Below are positions 22,452 to 30,565 of a DNA stretch of 34,269 nt, one piece after another. The notes below the pieces were generated by a model. It saw only the letters and a list, made by a program, of their open reading frames with translations. It searched no databases and was not told where the DNA came from. A program made the translations under genes and the position numbers. The first letter of the stretch is position 1; every line of letters starts with the position of its first letter. Source of the DNA: SIG587 sp045531585 (lineage in GTDB: Bacteria; Bacillota; Clostridia; Oscillospirales; Acutalibacteraceae); the NCBI GenBank assembly GCA_045531585.1, contig JAZSEH010000020.1, positions 1 to 34,269 on the forward strand, read 5' to 3'.

Positions 22452-22955
22452 TTGGCTACTAATATTGACGCAACAACTTTAGATTTAAAAGAGCGTGTAG
22501 TTGCTATCAACCGTGTATCCAAAACCGTTAAGGGCGGACGCGTTATGAAGTTCGCAGCTTTGGTTGTTGTTGGTGACGGTAACGGCATCGTTGGTTACGG
22601 TCTGGGTAAAGCCGGCGAAGTTCCGGATGCCATCCGTAAGGGTATCGAGGATGCTAAGAAGAACCTCATTAAGGTTTCTCTTAAGGGAACCACCATTCCT
22701 CACGAAGTAATTGGTGAGTTCGGTGCAGGTCGCGTTCTTATGAAACCGGCTGCAACCGGTACCGGTGTTATCGCCGGCGGCCCGGTTCGTGCCGTTATGG
22801 AAACTGTAGGTATCTCGGACATTCGTACCAAGACCTTACGTTCCAAGAATCCGTGCAATGTAGTTCGCGCTACCGTTGAAGGTCTCGCAACTCTTCGCAG
22901 TGCCGAGAAGGTTGCGGCTATCCGCGGCAAATCGGTAAAAGAAATTTTAGGTTAA
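22452..22955 (+). CDS. rpsE: 30S ribosomal protein S5
   Basis: S5, 167 residues, at the mRNA entry pore and a decoding-fidelity site. The start is TTG at 22452 with AGGAGGA upstream. ERVVAINRVSKTVKGGR, the double-stranded RNA-binding part GDGNGIVGYGLGKAGEVPDAI, then KPAATGTGVIAGGPVRAVME and GISDIRTKTLRSKNP are present. Confidence 0.98.
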   Translation: MATNIDATTLDLKERVVAINRVSKTVKGGRVMKFAALVVVGDGNGIVGYGLGKAGEVPDAIRKGIEDAKKNLIKVSLKGTTIPHEVIGEFGAGRVLMKPAATGTGVIAGGPVRAVMETVGISDIRTKTLRSKNPCNVVRATVEGLATLRSAEKVAAIRGKSVKEILG

Positions 22956-22971
22956 GGAGGAGCAGCAAATT

Positions 22972-23172
22972 ATGTCACCTAGAGCAAAAAAGGCTGCCGG
23001 CCTTAAAATTAAACTGGTTAAGAGCACAATCGGCTCTAAGAAAGACCAGATCGCTACTGTAGCTGCCCTGGGCCTTAAGAAAATAGGCGATGAGGTTATC
23101 CAGCCGGATAATGCTCAGACTCAGGGTAAGATCAAAAAGATCATCCACCTCATCGAGGTAACTGAGGGCTAA
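22972..23172 (+). CDS. rpmD: 50S ribosomal protein L30
   Basis: L30, 66 residues, with KIKLVKSTIGSKKDQIATVAALGLKK as the family core, then IGDEVIQPDN and IHLIEVTE. It has about seven residues before the core (SPRAKKA) more than the shortest members. A 62-71 bp gap with one hairpin follows. Confidence 0.97.
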   Translation: MSPRAKKAAGLKIKLVKSTIGSKKDQIATVAALGLKKIGDEVIQPDNAQTQGKIKKIIHLIEVTEG

Positions 23173-23197
23173 ATCCCTCTATCTATTAACCGTTAAA

Positions 23198-23218
23198 GGA
23201 TAAAGGTCAGCTTTATCC
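23198..23218 (+). other. 8-bp hairpin in the rpmD-rplO gap
   Basis: GGATAAAG (23198-23205) pairs with CTTTATCC (23211-23218) over a 5-nt loop. No T tract follows. It precedes the rplO ribosome binding site by about 12 nt. Confidence 0.6.
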
Positions 23219-23243
23219 GCTACTAAGCAAGGAGGTGCGAACT

Positions 23244-23687
23244 ATGAAACTGCATGAACTTTCTCCCGCTGAAGGCTCCGTAAAAGACGTTAAGCGTATA
23301 GGCAGAGGTCATGGCTCCGGCAACGGTAAAACTGCCGGTAAAGGTCACAAAGGTCAGAAGGCGCGTGCCGGTCACGGTATGAGACCCGGTTTTGAAGGTG
23401 GTCAGATGCCTCTTCAAAGACGTGTTCCTAAGCGCGGCTTCAACAATATTTTTGCTGAGGAAATCACAGCTATCAATGTTTCTGCATTAGAGGTGTTCGA
23501 TAATGACGCCGTGGTTGATGCTGCTGCATTGGCCGAAAAGGGCATCATTAAGAAGGCTTGTGCTAAGGTTAAAATCCTTGGTAACGGCAAGCTCACCAAG
23601 AAGCTCACCGTAAAGGTTGATGCTTTCTCCGCTTCTGCTGCCGAGAAAATCAAGGCTGCCGGCGGAAATGCTGAGGTGAATGCCTAA
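23244..23687 (+). CDS. rplO: 50S ribosomal protein L15
   Basis: L15, 147 residues. KLHELSPAEGSVKDVKRIGRG, the Gly/Lys-rich GHGSGNGKTAGKGHKGQKAR and FEGGQMPLQRRVPKRGF are typical, followed by the mixed C-domain ending in AAGGNAEV. The ATG at 23244 with AAGGAGGTG upstream is preferred over the GTG nine bases earlier, which lies within that ribosome binding site. Overlaps secY by one base. Confidence 0.97.
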   Translation: MKLHELSPAEGSVKDVKRIGRGHGSGNGKTAGKGHKGQKARAGHGMRPGFEGGQMPLQRRVPKRGFNNIFAEEITAINVSALEVFDNDAVVDAAALAEKGIIKKACAKVKILGNGKLTKKLTVKVDAFSASAAEKIKAAGGNAEVNA

Positions 23688-24979
23688 TGTTAGAAACAAT
23701 CAGAAACGCTTGGCGCGTAGTTGATATCCGTAAAAAGATTCTGTTTACGTTACTCATTCTTCTGGTTTTCCGTCTCGGTGCCAGAATTCCCGTTCCTTTT
23801 GTTGATCCCGCTGCTCTTTCCGCAGCCTCAACAACAGGCGGTGTAAACGAATTCTTTAATTACCTGTCCATCTTAACAGGTGGCGGTCTTGAGTACGGTG
23901 CAATTTTCGCCATGTCAGTTACACCTTATATCAACGCTTCTATTATCATCCAGCTTCTTTGCGTTGCTATCCCTTATCTTGAGCGCCTTTCTAAGGAAGG
24001 CGAGGAGGGCAGCAAAAAGCTCGCTCAGATTACTCGTTATGCTACCGTAGTCTTAGCACTAATTCAGGGTATAGTTTACTATTTCTATCTTAAGAATAGT
24101 GGCTACCTCACCGATTTTGCTACTAATACCGGTATCGCTGCAACAATATTTGCAGCAGTTGTAATCGTTCTCTGCTTTACAGCAGGCTCAGCTCTTGTTA
24201 TGTGGCTGGGTGAGCGTATAGATGTTAACGGCATAGGAAACGGTATTTCCATTCTCCTTTTTGCCGGTATCATCTCTCGCGGACCTCAGGCATTCTTACT
24301 CCTTTGGGGTAACTTTACCGCAGGTCGCTACGTTGAGGTTATCGCAATTATACTCGGTTTCCTCGCCGTAATCGCATTCATCGTTTGGATGACAAATGCA
24401 GAGCGCCGTATTCCGGTACAGTATGCAAAGCGTGTTGTAGGTAATAAGATGTACGGCGGCCAAAACTCACATATTCCCATTAAGGTTAATATGTCAGGTG
24501 TTATGCCCGTAATCTTTGCCAGCTCCATTTTAATGGTGCCTACAATGATTCTCTCATTTATGAGAAACACCACCACGTCTTGGTATAAGTTCTTATCCTT
24601 ATTCAGTACAACAGGTGTTTTCTATGCAGTTCTTTATTTCTTCCTGATTATCGGATTTGCGTATTTCTATACCACCATCCAGTTTAATCCGGTTGAAATG
24701 ACCAACAACCTTCGTAAAAACGGCGGTTCGATTCCTGGTATTCGTCCCGGTAAGCCTACCTCTGATTTTATTACGAAAATTCTGTCAAGAATAACATTGA
24801 TGGGCGCTCTGTTCCTGAGCCTTATCGCTATCCTGCCTATCATCATAGGCAACCTTAGCAATATCCCCATCTCTCTGGGCGGTACTTCGGTACTCATCCT
24901 TGTAGGTGTTGCTCTTGATACCGTTCAAAACCTTGAATCCCAGATGATGATGCGTCATTATAAGGGCTTCCTGGATTAG
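23687..24979 (+). CDS. secY: Preprotein translocase subunit SecY
   Basis: Channel subunit of the SecYEG translocon, 430 residues with ten membrane helices, in the cytoplasmic membrane. Signatures are RLGARIPVPFVDP after helix 1, the plug and helix 2 region AIFAMSVTPYINASIIIQLL, then LERLSKEGEEGSKK in a cytoplasmic loop, and ERIDVNGIGNGISILLFAGI. In the C5 loop, QYAKRVVGNKMYGGQNSHIPIK includes the Arg for SecA/ribosome docking. It ends with QNLESQMMMRHYKGFL. Placed as usual between rplO and adk. Confidence 0.98.
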   Translation: MLETIRNAWRVVDIRKKILFTLLILLVFRLGARIPVPFVDPAALSAASTTGGVNEFFNYLSILTGGGLEYGAIFAMSVTPYINASIIIQLLCVAIPYLERLSKEGEEGSKKLAQITRYATVVLALIQGIVYYFYLKNSGYLTDFATNTGIAATIFAAVVIVLCFTAGSALVMWLGERIDVNGIGNGISILLFAGIISRGPQAFLLLWGNFTAGRYVEVIAIILGFLAVIAFIVWMTNAERRIPVQYAKRVVGNKMYGGQNSHIPIKVNMSGVMPVIFASSILMVPTMILSFMRNTTTSWYKFLSLFSTTGVFYAVLYFFLIIGFAYFYTTIQFNPVEMTNNLRKNGGSIPGIRPGKPTSDFITKILSRITLMGALFLSLIAILPIIIGNLSNIPISLGGTSVLILVGVALDTVQNLESQMMMRHYKGFLD

Positions 24980-24993
24980 AAAGGAGTAGGAAT

Positions 24994-25626
24994 ATGAAGC
25001 TTATCCTTCTTGGAGCCCCCGGTGCCGGTAAAGGCACACAGGCCGAGACGATATGTGAAAAACTTAATATTCCTGCCATTTCTACCGGTAATATCATACG
25101 CGAAGCGATGAAAACCGGTACCGAAATGGGAAAAAAAGCCAAGGCTTTTGTTGAGGCGGGCAACCTTGTTCCCGATGATGTGGTTATCGGCATCATTAAG
25201 GAGCGCTTAGCCCAGGATGACTGTGCAAACGGCTTCATCCTTGACGGCTTCCCCCGTACCATTCCTCAGGCACAGGCACTTGACACAATGGGCATTGAAA
25301 TTGACCGTGTAATCTCTATTGAGGTTGCCGACGATAAAATTGCCCAGCGTATGTCAGGTAGACGTGTTTGTGAGAAGTGCGGCGCAAGCTATCATACCGA
25401 ATACAAAAAGCCTGCAAAAGAAGGCGTTTGCAATCTTTGCGGCGGCAACCTCATCCGTAGAAAGGATGACGAGCCCGAAACTGTTCTTGACAGACTTCAC
25501 GTTTATCATGAGCAGACCGAACCCCTTAAGGATTACTACGCCGCCAGCGGTAAGCTTCGCCTGGTAGAAGGTCAGGAAGAGGTAGCAGATACCACAAAAC
25601 TTACCTTCGCCGCATTGGAGTCTTAA
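24994..25626 (+). CDS. adk: Adenylate kinase, zinc-lid form
   Basis: Adenylate kinase, 210 residues, interconverts ATP + AMP and 2 ADP. P-loop GAPGAGKGTQAE is at residues 7-18. The AMP-binding segment is STGNIIREAM with FILDGFPRT. The LID holds four cysteines (CEKCG and CNLCGG) as in Gram-positive zinc-stabilised enzymes. Arg residues in RRKDDEPETVLDRL complete the site. Confidence 0.98.
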   Translation: MKLILLGAPGAGKGTQAETICEKLNIPAISTGNIIREAMKTGTEMGKKAKAFVEAGNLVPDDVVIGIIKERLAQDDCANGFILDGFPRTIPQAQALDTMGIEIDRVISIEVADDKIAQRMSGRRVCEKCGASYHTEYKKPAKEGVCNLCGGNLIRRKDDEPETVLDRLHVYHEQTEPLKDYYAASGKLRLVEGQEEVADTTKLTFAALES

Positions 25627-25629
25627 CCT

Positions 25630-26379
25630 ATGGTAGTTTTAAAAACCGGTCGAGAGCTGGAGGTTATGAAAGAAGCTTGCAGAATCTCGGCAGGAGCACT
25701 TAAATTGATAGGGCAGGCGGTAGAGCCCGGTGTAACCACCGGTGAGCTTGACGCTTTAGCTGAGAAATATATTTTAAGTCAGGGCGCAAAGCCTAACTTT
25801 AAAAATTATCAAGGCTATCCGGCAACTGCCTGCATATCTATAAACAACGAGGTAATTCATGGCATACCGTCAAAACAGCGGATTATCAGGGAAGGCGACA
25901 TTGTTAGTGTTGACCTGGGCGCCTGTTTTGAGGGATATAACGGTGATAATGCCGCCACTTTTGCCGTAGGCGATATTTCTGCTGAGGCAAAGCGGCTGAT
26001 AGACACGACCAGAGAAAGTCTTTATAAAGGCATTGAGGCTGCTCGTGCAGGCGGCAGGATCGGCGATATATCTCACGCTGTGCAGACCTATGTAGAGGCT
26101 GCAGGCTTTTCCGTGGTTCGACAGTTTGTAGGACACGGAATTGGCACAAAGCTCCATGAAGCTCCCGAAGTTCCCAATTTTGGAAATCCCGGCAGAGGCA
26201 TCCGCCTGATGCCCGGTATGACATTGGCAATAGAGCCTATGGTAAATATGGGCTCCTACGATGTCAAAACCCAGCCCGATGGCTGGACGGTCTTAACTTC
26301 TGACGGTTCACTGTCCGCACACTTTGAACACACCGTGGCAATAACACCCGGTGGCCCCGTCATTATGACCATCGCTTAA
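25630..26379 (+). CDS. map: Methionine aminopeptidase, type I
   Basis: Type I methionine aminopeptidase, 249 residues, removes initiator Met. Metal ligands are visible: Asp in VSVDLGA, Asp in YNGDNAAT, His in VGHGIGTKLHEAP, Glu in AIEPMVNMG and Glu in HFEHTVAIT. The substrate His is in NNEVIHGIP. Starts 3 bp after the adk stop, without an N-terminal zinc-finger extension. Confidence 0.98.
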   Translation: MVVLKTGRELEVMKEACRISAGALKLIGQAVEPGVTTGELDALAEKYILSQGAKPNFKNYQGYPATACISINNEVIHGIPSKQRIIREGDIVSVDLGACFEGYNGDNAATFAVGDISAEAKRLIDTTRESLYKGIEAARAGGRIGDISHAVQTYVEAAGFSVVRQFVGHGIGTKLHEAPEVPNFGNPGRGIRLMPGMTLAIEPMVNMGSYDVKTQPDGWTVLTSDGSLSAHFEHTVAITPGGPVIMTIA

Positions 26380-26389
26380 AGGTGATCAA

Positions 26390-26662
26390 ATGAGCAGGGG
26401 ACAGATAGTGTGTTCGGTGGCAGGCCGTGATAAAGGAAGCTTTTTAATAGTAGTAGAGGAAAGGGAAGACACTCTCTTACTTTGCGACGGAAAGCACAGG
26501 CCGCTTAATCGGCCGAAGTTTAAAAACAAAAAGCACGTAATTATCACTGAGGACTGTCTTAATATGGACCGGATATCAGGCAATAACTCTTTACGCCGCG
26601 CATTAAATGAATATGCGGCAGCCAAACCAAAGGAGGAAATCTTATGTCTAAAGAAGATATGA
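26390..26662 (+). CDS. KOW-domain RNA-binding protein (L14e-like)
   Basis: Protein of 90 residues commonly found between map and infA in Clostridia. The first ~50 residues form a KOW-like unit: GQIVCSVAGRDKGSFLIVVEE, then LLLCDGKHRPLNRPKFKNKKHV, like the L14e/L6e/L27e fold of archaeal ribosomes. The C-terminal part is short and helical. Its location suggests binding to rRNA or the ribosome; its role is unknown. It starts with AAAGGTGATC 5' of the ATG. Its end overlaps infA by 19 bp and holds the infA ribosome binding site AAGGAGG. Confidence 0.82.
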   Translation: MSRGQIVCSVAGRDKGSFLIVVEEREDTLLLCDGKHRPLNRPKFKNKKHVIITEDCLNMDRISGNNSLRRALNEYAAAKPKEEILCLKKI

Positions 26663-26862
26663 TAGAACTTGAGGGTACCGTAGTTGAAGCGATGCCAAAC
26701 GCAATGTTTAAGGTAGAAATCCAGGGCGGACATATCATTCTTGCCCATATCTCAGGAAAGCTGCGTATGAACTTCATACGCATCCTTCCCGGCGATAAGG
26801 TAACGGTTGAAATGTCACCCTACGACCTGTCTAAGGGACGCATTACCTGGCGTTCTAAATAG
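26644..26862 (+). CDS. infA: Translation initiation factor IF-1
   Basis: IF-1, 72 residues, an S1/OB-fold protein that blocks the A site during initiation. SKEDMIELEGTVVEAMPNAMFKVEI, then GHIILAHISGKLRMNFIRILPGDKVTVEMSPYDLSKGRITWR matches the full family length. The start lies inside the end of the KOW gene, giving translational coupling. Confidence 0.98.
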   Translation: MSKEDMIELEGTVVEAMPNAMFKVEIQGGHIILAHISGKLRMNFIRILPGDKVTVEMSPYDLSKGRITWRSK

Positions 26863-26895
26863 AACAGGGAGAAATTTTTAGGAGGTAAAATCCAA

Positions 26896-27009
26896 ATGAA
26901 AGTCAGACCTTCTGTTAAAAAGATTTGCGAAAAATGCAAAGTAATCAAGCGCAAGGGACGTATCATGGTTATCTGTGAGAATCCTAAGCACAAGCAGCGC
27001 CAAGGTTAA
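26896..27009 (+). CDS. rpmJ: 50S ribosomal protein L36, zinc form
   Basis: L36, 37 residues: KVRPSVKKICEKCKVIKRKG, then IMVICENPKHKQRQG. The zinc ligands are C11, C14, C27 and H32. It lies 33 bp after infA with GGAGG 10 nt before the ATG, the standard place. It is easy to overlook because of its length. Confidence 0.98.
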   Translation: MKVRPSVKKICEKCKVIKRKGRIMVICENPKHKQRQG

Positions 27010-27044
27010 GCCTTGCGCATCAGTATAATGGAGGTGCATTCCTA

Positions 27045-27413
27045 ATGGCACGTATTGCCGGTGTTGACCTTCCGAATGAGAAGAGAGTTGAAATCGGACT
27101 CACTTACATCTTCGGTATCGGTCTTACAACATCCAAAAAAATCCTTGCTGATACCGGTATCAATCCTGATACCCGCGTTAAGGATTTAACCGAGGAAGAT
27201 ATTTCAAAGCTGCGTGAGTACATTGACCATAACCTTCAGGTTGAAGGTGACCGTCGTCGTACCGTTGCATTTGATATCAAAAGACTTATTGAAATTGGCA
27301 GCTATCGCGGTCTTCGTCATCGCAAGGGCCTTCCGGTAAGGGGACAGCGTTCCAAGACCAATGCCCGTACCCGTAAGGGTCCCAAGAAGACCATAGCTAA
27401 CAAGAAGAAATAA
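27045..27413 (+). CDS. rpsM: 30S ribosomal protein S13
   Basis: S13, 122 residues, head of the small subunit in bridges B1a/B1b. ARIAGVDLPNEKRVEIGLTY, the helix-hairpin-helix GIGLTTSKKIL, then GSYRGLRHRKGLPVRGQRSK and the basic tail TNARTRKGPKKT are present. Confidence 0.98.
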   Translation: MARIAGVDLPNEKRVEIGLTYIFGIGLTTSKKILADTGINPDTRVKDLTEEDISKLREYIDHNLQVEGDRRRTVAFDIKRLIEIGSYRGLRHRKGLPVRGQRSKTNARTRKGPKKTIANKKK

Positions 27414-27429
27414 GTAGGAGGAAGATAAT

Positions 27430-27828
27430 ATGGCTACTACAAAGGCTAAAACTGCTACTCGCAGACGTCGTGAAAAGAAAAATATCGAACGTGGTGCTGC
27501 CCATATCCAGTCAACCTTCAACAATACCATCGTAACTATTTCCGATGTACAGGGCAACGTCCTTTCTTGGGCATCTGCCGGTGAGCTCGGATTTAGAGGT
27601 TCCAGAAAATCCACTCCCTTTGCCGCACAGAGTGCAGCAGAGACCGCAGCTAAGGCTGCTATGGAGCATGGTCTGAAAACCGTAGAAGTATATGTTAAAG
27701 GTCCGGGTGCCGGACGTGAGGCTGCTATCCGTGCCTTACAGTCGGCAGGACTTGAGGTAACTATGATTAAAGACGTTACCCCTATCCCGCACAACGGTTG
27801 CCGTCCTCCTAAGAGAAGACGTGTATAA
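27430..27828 (+). CDS. rpsK: 30S ribosomal protein S11
   Basis: S11, 132 residues, platform protein. AHIQSTFNNTIVTISDVQGN is the start of the core, with SAGELGFRGSRKSTPFAAQ and KGPGAGREAAIRALQSAGLEV, ending PIPHNGCRPPKRRRV. Confidence 0.98.
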   Translation: MATTKAKTATRRRREKKNIERGAAHIQSTFNNTIVTISDVQGNVLSWASAGELGFRGSRKSTPFAAQSAAETAAKAAMEHGLKTVEVYVKGPGAGREAAIRALQSAGLEVTMIKDVTPIPHNGCRPPKRRRV

Positions 27829-27851
27829 CCGAAAATTTGGAGGTGTATTAA

Positions 27852-28478
27852 ATGGCTAGATATACCGGAGCAGTATGCAGACTGTGCCGCCGCGAGGGAC
27901 AGAAACTGTTCTTAAAGGGCGAACGCTGCTATTCCGAAAAATGCTCTATTGCTGTCCGTGAGTACGCACCCGGTCAGCATGGTCAGGGCAGAAAGAAATC
28001 ATCCGAATACGGCTTGCAGCTTCGCGCAAAGCAAAAAGCAAGACGTTTCTACGGTGTTCAGGAAGGTCAGTTCCATCACTATTTTGAAATGGCTGAAAGA
28101 AAGCAGGGTGTTACAGGTGAAAACCTGTTAAGAATCCTTGAGAGCCGTCTTGATAACGTTGTTTATCGTGTTGGCTTCGCTTCTTCCAGAGCCGAAGCAA
28201 GACAGCTTGTTGGCCACGGTCATTTCGAGGTAAACGGCAGCCGTGTTGACATCGCTTCCTACCTCCTTCGCGCAGGTGACGTTGTTGCTATCTGTGAGAA
28301 GAGCAAGGGCAGCGAAAAGATTAAGGCTGTGCTTGAGGCAAATGCTTCTAAGCCCGTTCCTCAGTGGATGGACGTAGACCGTGAGAAGCTCGAAGCAAAG
28401 GTAGTTGCACTGCCTGAGCGCGATCAGATCGACGCTCCCGTTGAAGAGCAGCTCATCGTTGAGTTCTACTCTAAGTAA
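27852..28478 (+). CDS. rpsD: 30S ribosomal protein S4, zinc form
   Basis: S4, 208 residues, primary 16S binder and a translation-fidelity protein. The N-terminus is ARYTGAVCRLCRREGQKLF followed by CYSEKC, a four-cysteine zinc site, a form seen in a subset of bacteria. The S4 RNA-binding domain reads RLDNVVYRVGFASSRAEARQLVGHGH. It lies inside the alpha operon rather than alone as in Bacillus. A stem follows it before rpoA; in E. coli S4 represses this operon. Confidence 0.98.
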   Translation: MARYTGAVCRLCRREGQKLFLKGERCYSEKCSIAVREYAPGQHGQGRKKSSEYGLQLRAKQKARRFYGVQEGQFHHYFEMAERKQGVTGENLLRILESRLDNVVYRVGFASSRAEARQLVGHGHFEVNGSRVDIASYLLRAGDVVAICEKSKGSEKIKAVLEANASKPVPQWMDVDREKLEAKVVALPERDQIDAPVEEQLIVEFYSK

Positions 28479-28496
28479 TAAGAACACAAAAACCTT

Positions 28497-28524
28497 CCCA
28501 ATATCATCCGTACTGTATATTGGG
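28497..28524 (+). other. 8-bp hairpin in the rpsD-rpoA gap
   Basis: CCCAATAT (28497-28504) pairs with ATATTGGG (28517-28524) around a 12-nt loop. No T tract. The 84-bp gap holds no other visible signal except GCGGAGAAATGGAG near the rpoA ribosome binding site. Confidence 0.6.
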
Positions 28525-28562
28525 ATAATCAAAATTATTGTGCGGAGAAATGGAGCTTTTAA

Positions 28563-29516
28563 ATGATAGAGATTGAAAAGCCCAGAATTGAAACGCTGGA
28601 TTTATCGGCTGACGGCACATATGGAAAATTCGTTATGGAACCCCTTGAGCGCGGTTATGCAACCACACTGGGTAACAGTATGCGCAGAGTTCTTCTCTCC
28701 ACTCTTCCCGGCGCAGCTGTAACCACCGTTAAGATTGATGGTGTTGTACACGAATTTTCTACAATCCCCGGTGTTAAGGAGGATGTAACCGAAATCATCC
28801 TTAACCTTAAAGGCTTAATTCCCAAGCTTCATACAGATGCTCAGGATAAGCGTATCTATATCGAGGCTGAGGGTCCCTGTGTTGTTACAGGCGCATCAAT
28901 TAAGTCCGATTCAGAAGTTGAAATTCTTAACCCCGACCTTTATATTGCCACCCTGGATAACGGTGCAAAGCTCAATATGGAGATGACCGTTGACCGTGGC
29001 AGAGGTTATGTACCGGCTGACCAGAATAAGCCTGCACAGGCAGTTATCGGTGTTATTCCGATTGACTCCATCTACACACCTGTAGTTAAGGCAAACTTTT
29101 CTGTGGACAATACCCGTGTAGGCCACGTAACCGACAAGGGCCGCCTCACCTTAGAGGTTTGGACCAACGGTTCCATTATGGCTAACGAGGCTGTATCCCT
29201 TTCCGCTAAGATTCTTATGGAGCACTTTGAGTTGTTCCTTAATCTTACCGAGGGTGTAAGCGAAGGCGAAAGCTTTATGGCGGATGTTGCCAAAAACGAT
29301 AAGGAAAAGGTTCTTGATATGACTATTGAGGAGCTTGACCTTTCCGTTCGTAGCTTTAACTGCTTAAAGAGAGCAGGCATCAACACGGTTGAGGACCTTA
29401 TCAATAAGACCGAAGAGGATATGATGAAGGTTAGAAACCTTGGCCGCAAATCACTTGAAGAGGTTATAGCAAAGCTTCAGTCTTTTGGCTTTACCCTCAG
29501 CAGTGAAGAAGAATAA
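28563..29516 (+). CDS. rpoA: RNA polymerase subunit alpha
   Basis: Alpha subunit, 317 residues. The N-terminal dimerisation domain has KFVMEPLERGYATTLGNSMRRVLLSTLPG and DGVVHEFSTIPGVKEDVTEI. The C-terminal domain has LDLSVRSFNCLKRAGINTVEDL and RNLGRKSLEEVIAKL, which contact UP elements and activators. ATG at 28563 follows a weak GGAG site. Confidence 0.98.
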   Translation: MIEIEKPRIETLDLSADGTYGKFVMEPLERGYATTLGNSMRRVLLSTLPGAAVTTVKIDGVVHEFSTIPGVKEDVTEIILNLKGLIPKLHTDAQDKRIYIEAEGPCVVTGASIKSDSEVEILNPDLYIATLDNGAKLNMEMTVDRGRGYVPADQNKPAQAVIGVIPIDSIYTPVVKANFSVDNTRVGHVTDKGRLTLEVWTNGSIMANEAVSLSAKILMEHFELFLNLTEGVSEGESFMADVAKNDKEKVLDMTIEELDLSVRSFNCLKRAGINTVEDLINKTEEDMMKVRNLGRKSLEEVIAKLQSFGFTLSSEEE

Positions 29517-29539
29517 TCACCAGTAAGGAGTGAACATCA

Positions 29540-29881
29540 ATGCCCGGAACAAGAAAGCTTGGAAGAACCAGCGATCATAGAACTGCTATGCTCAGAGCAA
29601 TGGTAACCTTTTTGCTTGAAAATGGCAAAATAGAAACTACCGTTACCCGCGCTAAGGAAGTTCGTTCAATGGCAGAGAAGTATATTACACTCGCTAAGGA
29701 TAGCAGCCTGCACAGTAAGCGTCAGGCTATGGCATTCATCACTAAGGAGGATGTTGTAAATAAGCTTTACAACGAAATCGCTCCTAAGTACGCTGACCGT
29801 AACGGCGGTTACTGCCGTATTATAAAGACCGGTCCTCGTCGCGGTGATGCTGCTGAAATGGCTATTATTGAGTTAATGTAA
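29540..29881 (+). CDS. rplQ: 50S ribosomal protein L17
   Basis: L17, 113 residues, at the tunnel exit region. It opens with PGTRKLGRTSDHRTAMLRAM, then ENGKIETTVTRAKEVRSMAEKYITLAK, and RNGGYCRIIKTGPRRGDAAEMAIIEL closes it. Last gene of the superoperon; AAGGAG precedes its ATG. Confidence 0.98.
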   Translation: MPGTRKLGRTSDHRTAMLRAMVTFLLENGKIETTVTRAKEVRSMAEKYITLAKDSSLHSKRQAMAFITKEDVVNKLYNEIAPKYADRNGGYCRIIKTGPRRGDAAEMAIIELM

Positions 29882-29897
29882 TCTCAAATAAATAATG

Positions 29898-29957
29898 TTT
29901 TAGTCCTCTCATTGCAAGTCCCTTCCGGGCCCTACAATGCGGGGACTAAAATTTTTC
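29898..29957 (+). terminator. Terminator of the ribosomal protein superoperon
   Basis: TTTTAGTCC pairs with GGACTAAAA at the outer ends, with further CATTG/CAATG and GGG/CCC-type pairing inside, and ATTTTT follows. It lies about 17 bp past rplQ. Confidence 0.85.
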
Positions 29958-29993
29958 ACCCCGATGCTGATGCATCGGGGTGATTTCTTATTT
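29958..29993. terminator. Second hairpin between rplQ and the minus-strand gene
   Basis: CACCCCGATGC and GCATCGGGGTG form a perfect 11-bp stem with a TGAT loop, followed on the plus strand by ATTTCTTATTT. It may act as a back-up terminator for the superoperon and limit read-through from the convergent membrane-protein gene. Confidence 0.7.
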
Positions 29994-30314
29994 ACTCTTA
30001 ATAAATTTTAATAAACTGAAAATAAAAAGCGCCGAACAAGCAAGCAGAAATAATAGCGAGGTAGCTATTCCTGTGTTAATGCTTAAATTCACGTTGTCAT
30101 TTAACATAAACAATCGCATAATTCCTGTTACGGGTATCCCATCGTTATTGGGAATAAGGGGAAGCAAAAATGCATCAAAAAAGAATTTTGATACAAGAAA
30201 CGTAGATAAAGCAAGCCATATAATGGAAATATAAAGACCTTTTTTAAGTTTCCTCAAAACCAGAACGAAAATAATAAATATGCAAATAAGCAAAATAAAA
30301 GCTAAAGCATCCAT
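29988..30314 (-). CDS. Small membrane protein of unknown function
   Basis: Hydrophobic protein of 108 residues with three predicted membrane helices: ALAFILLICIFIIFVLVL, then YISIIWLALSTFLVSKFFF, and LLFLLACSALFIFSLLKF. Basic residues (RKLKKG; KFIKSK) follow the first and last helices. I know no family for it. Support for a real gene is good: AAGGAGG 7 nt before the ATG and a consensus promoter on the minus strand (TTGACA-17-TATACT). It is convergent to the ribosomal superoperon and divergent from tRNA-Leu. Confidence 0.78.
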   Translation of the reverse strand: MDALAFILLICIFIIFVLVLRKLKKGLYISIIWLALSTFLVSKFFFDAFLLPLIPNNDGIPVTGIMRLFMLNDNVNLSINTGIATSLLFLLACSALFIFSLLKFIKSK

Positions 30315-30333
30315 AATATTCCTCCTTAAGGTA

Positions 30334-30362
30334 AGTATATACTAAAAAAATTAAAATGTCAA
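30334..30362 (-). promoter_or_regulatory. Promoter of the small membrane protein
   Basis: On the minus strand: TTGACA (plus coordinates 30357-30362), 17 bp, TATACT (30334-30339), directly before the AAGGAGG ribosome binding site. Confidence 0.82.
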
Positions 30363-30399
30363 ATTAGCAGTTTGGGCAACTTTATTTTCTAAAAAATAC

Positions 30400-30428
30400 T
30401 TGACATAAAGCCTACTTTAAAATATAAT
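30400..30428 (+). promoter_or_regulatory. Consensus promoter of tRNA-Leu
   Basis: TTGACA (30400-30405), 17 bp, TATAAT (30423-30428): both boxes match the sigma-A consensus exactly, 14 bp before the mature tRNA. Confidence 0.9.
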
Positions 30429-30442
30429 ATTATTCGGTATTC

Positions 30443-30529
30443 GCCGCTGTGGTGGAATAGGCAGACACAAGGGACTTAAAATCCCTCGTTGGCGACAACG
30501 TACCGGTTCAAGTCCGGTCAGCGGCACCA
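30443..30529 (+). tRNA. tRNA-Leu (UAA)
   Basis: 87-nt class II tRNA with encoded CCA. The acceptor stem is GCCGCTG/CAGCGGC with discriminator A. The anticodon arm is GGGAC-TTAAAAT-CCC with anticodon TAA, giving Leu(UAA). It has the long variable arm of leucine tRNAs (around GTTGGCGACAACG) and the T arm CCGGTTCAAGTCCGG. A terminator and then element B follow at once. Confidence 0.96.
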
Positions 30530-30530
30530 A

Positions 30531-30563
30531 AAAATCCTCGTTCTTCGGAACGAGGATTTTTTT
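30531..30563 (+). terminator. Terminator of tRNA-Leu
   Basis: AAATCCTCGTTC and GAACGAGGATTT form a perfect 12-bp stem with a TTCG loop, followed by a T run to 30563. It starts directly after the CCA end. Confidence 0.95.
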
Positions 30564-30565
30564 AT

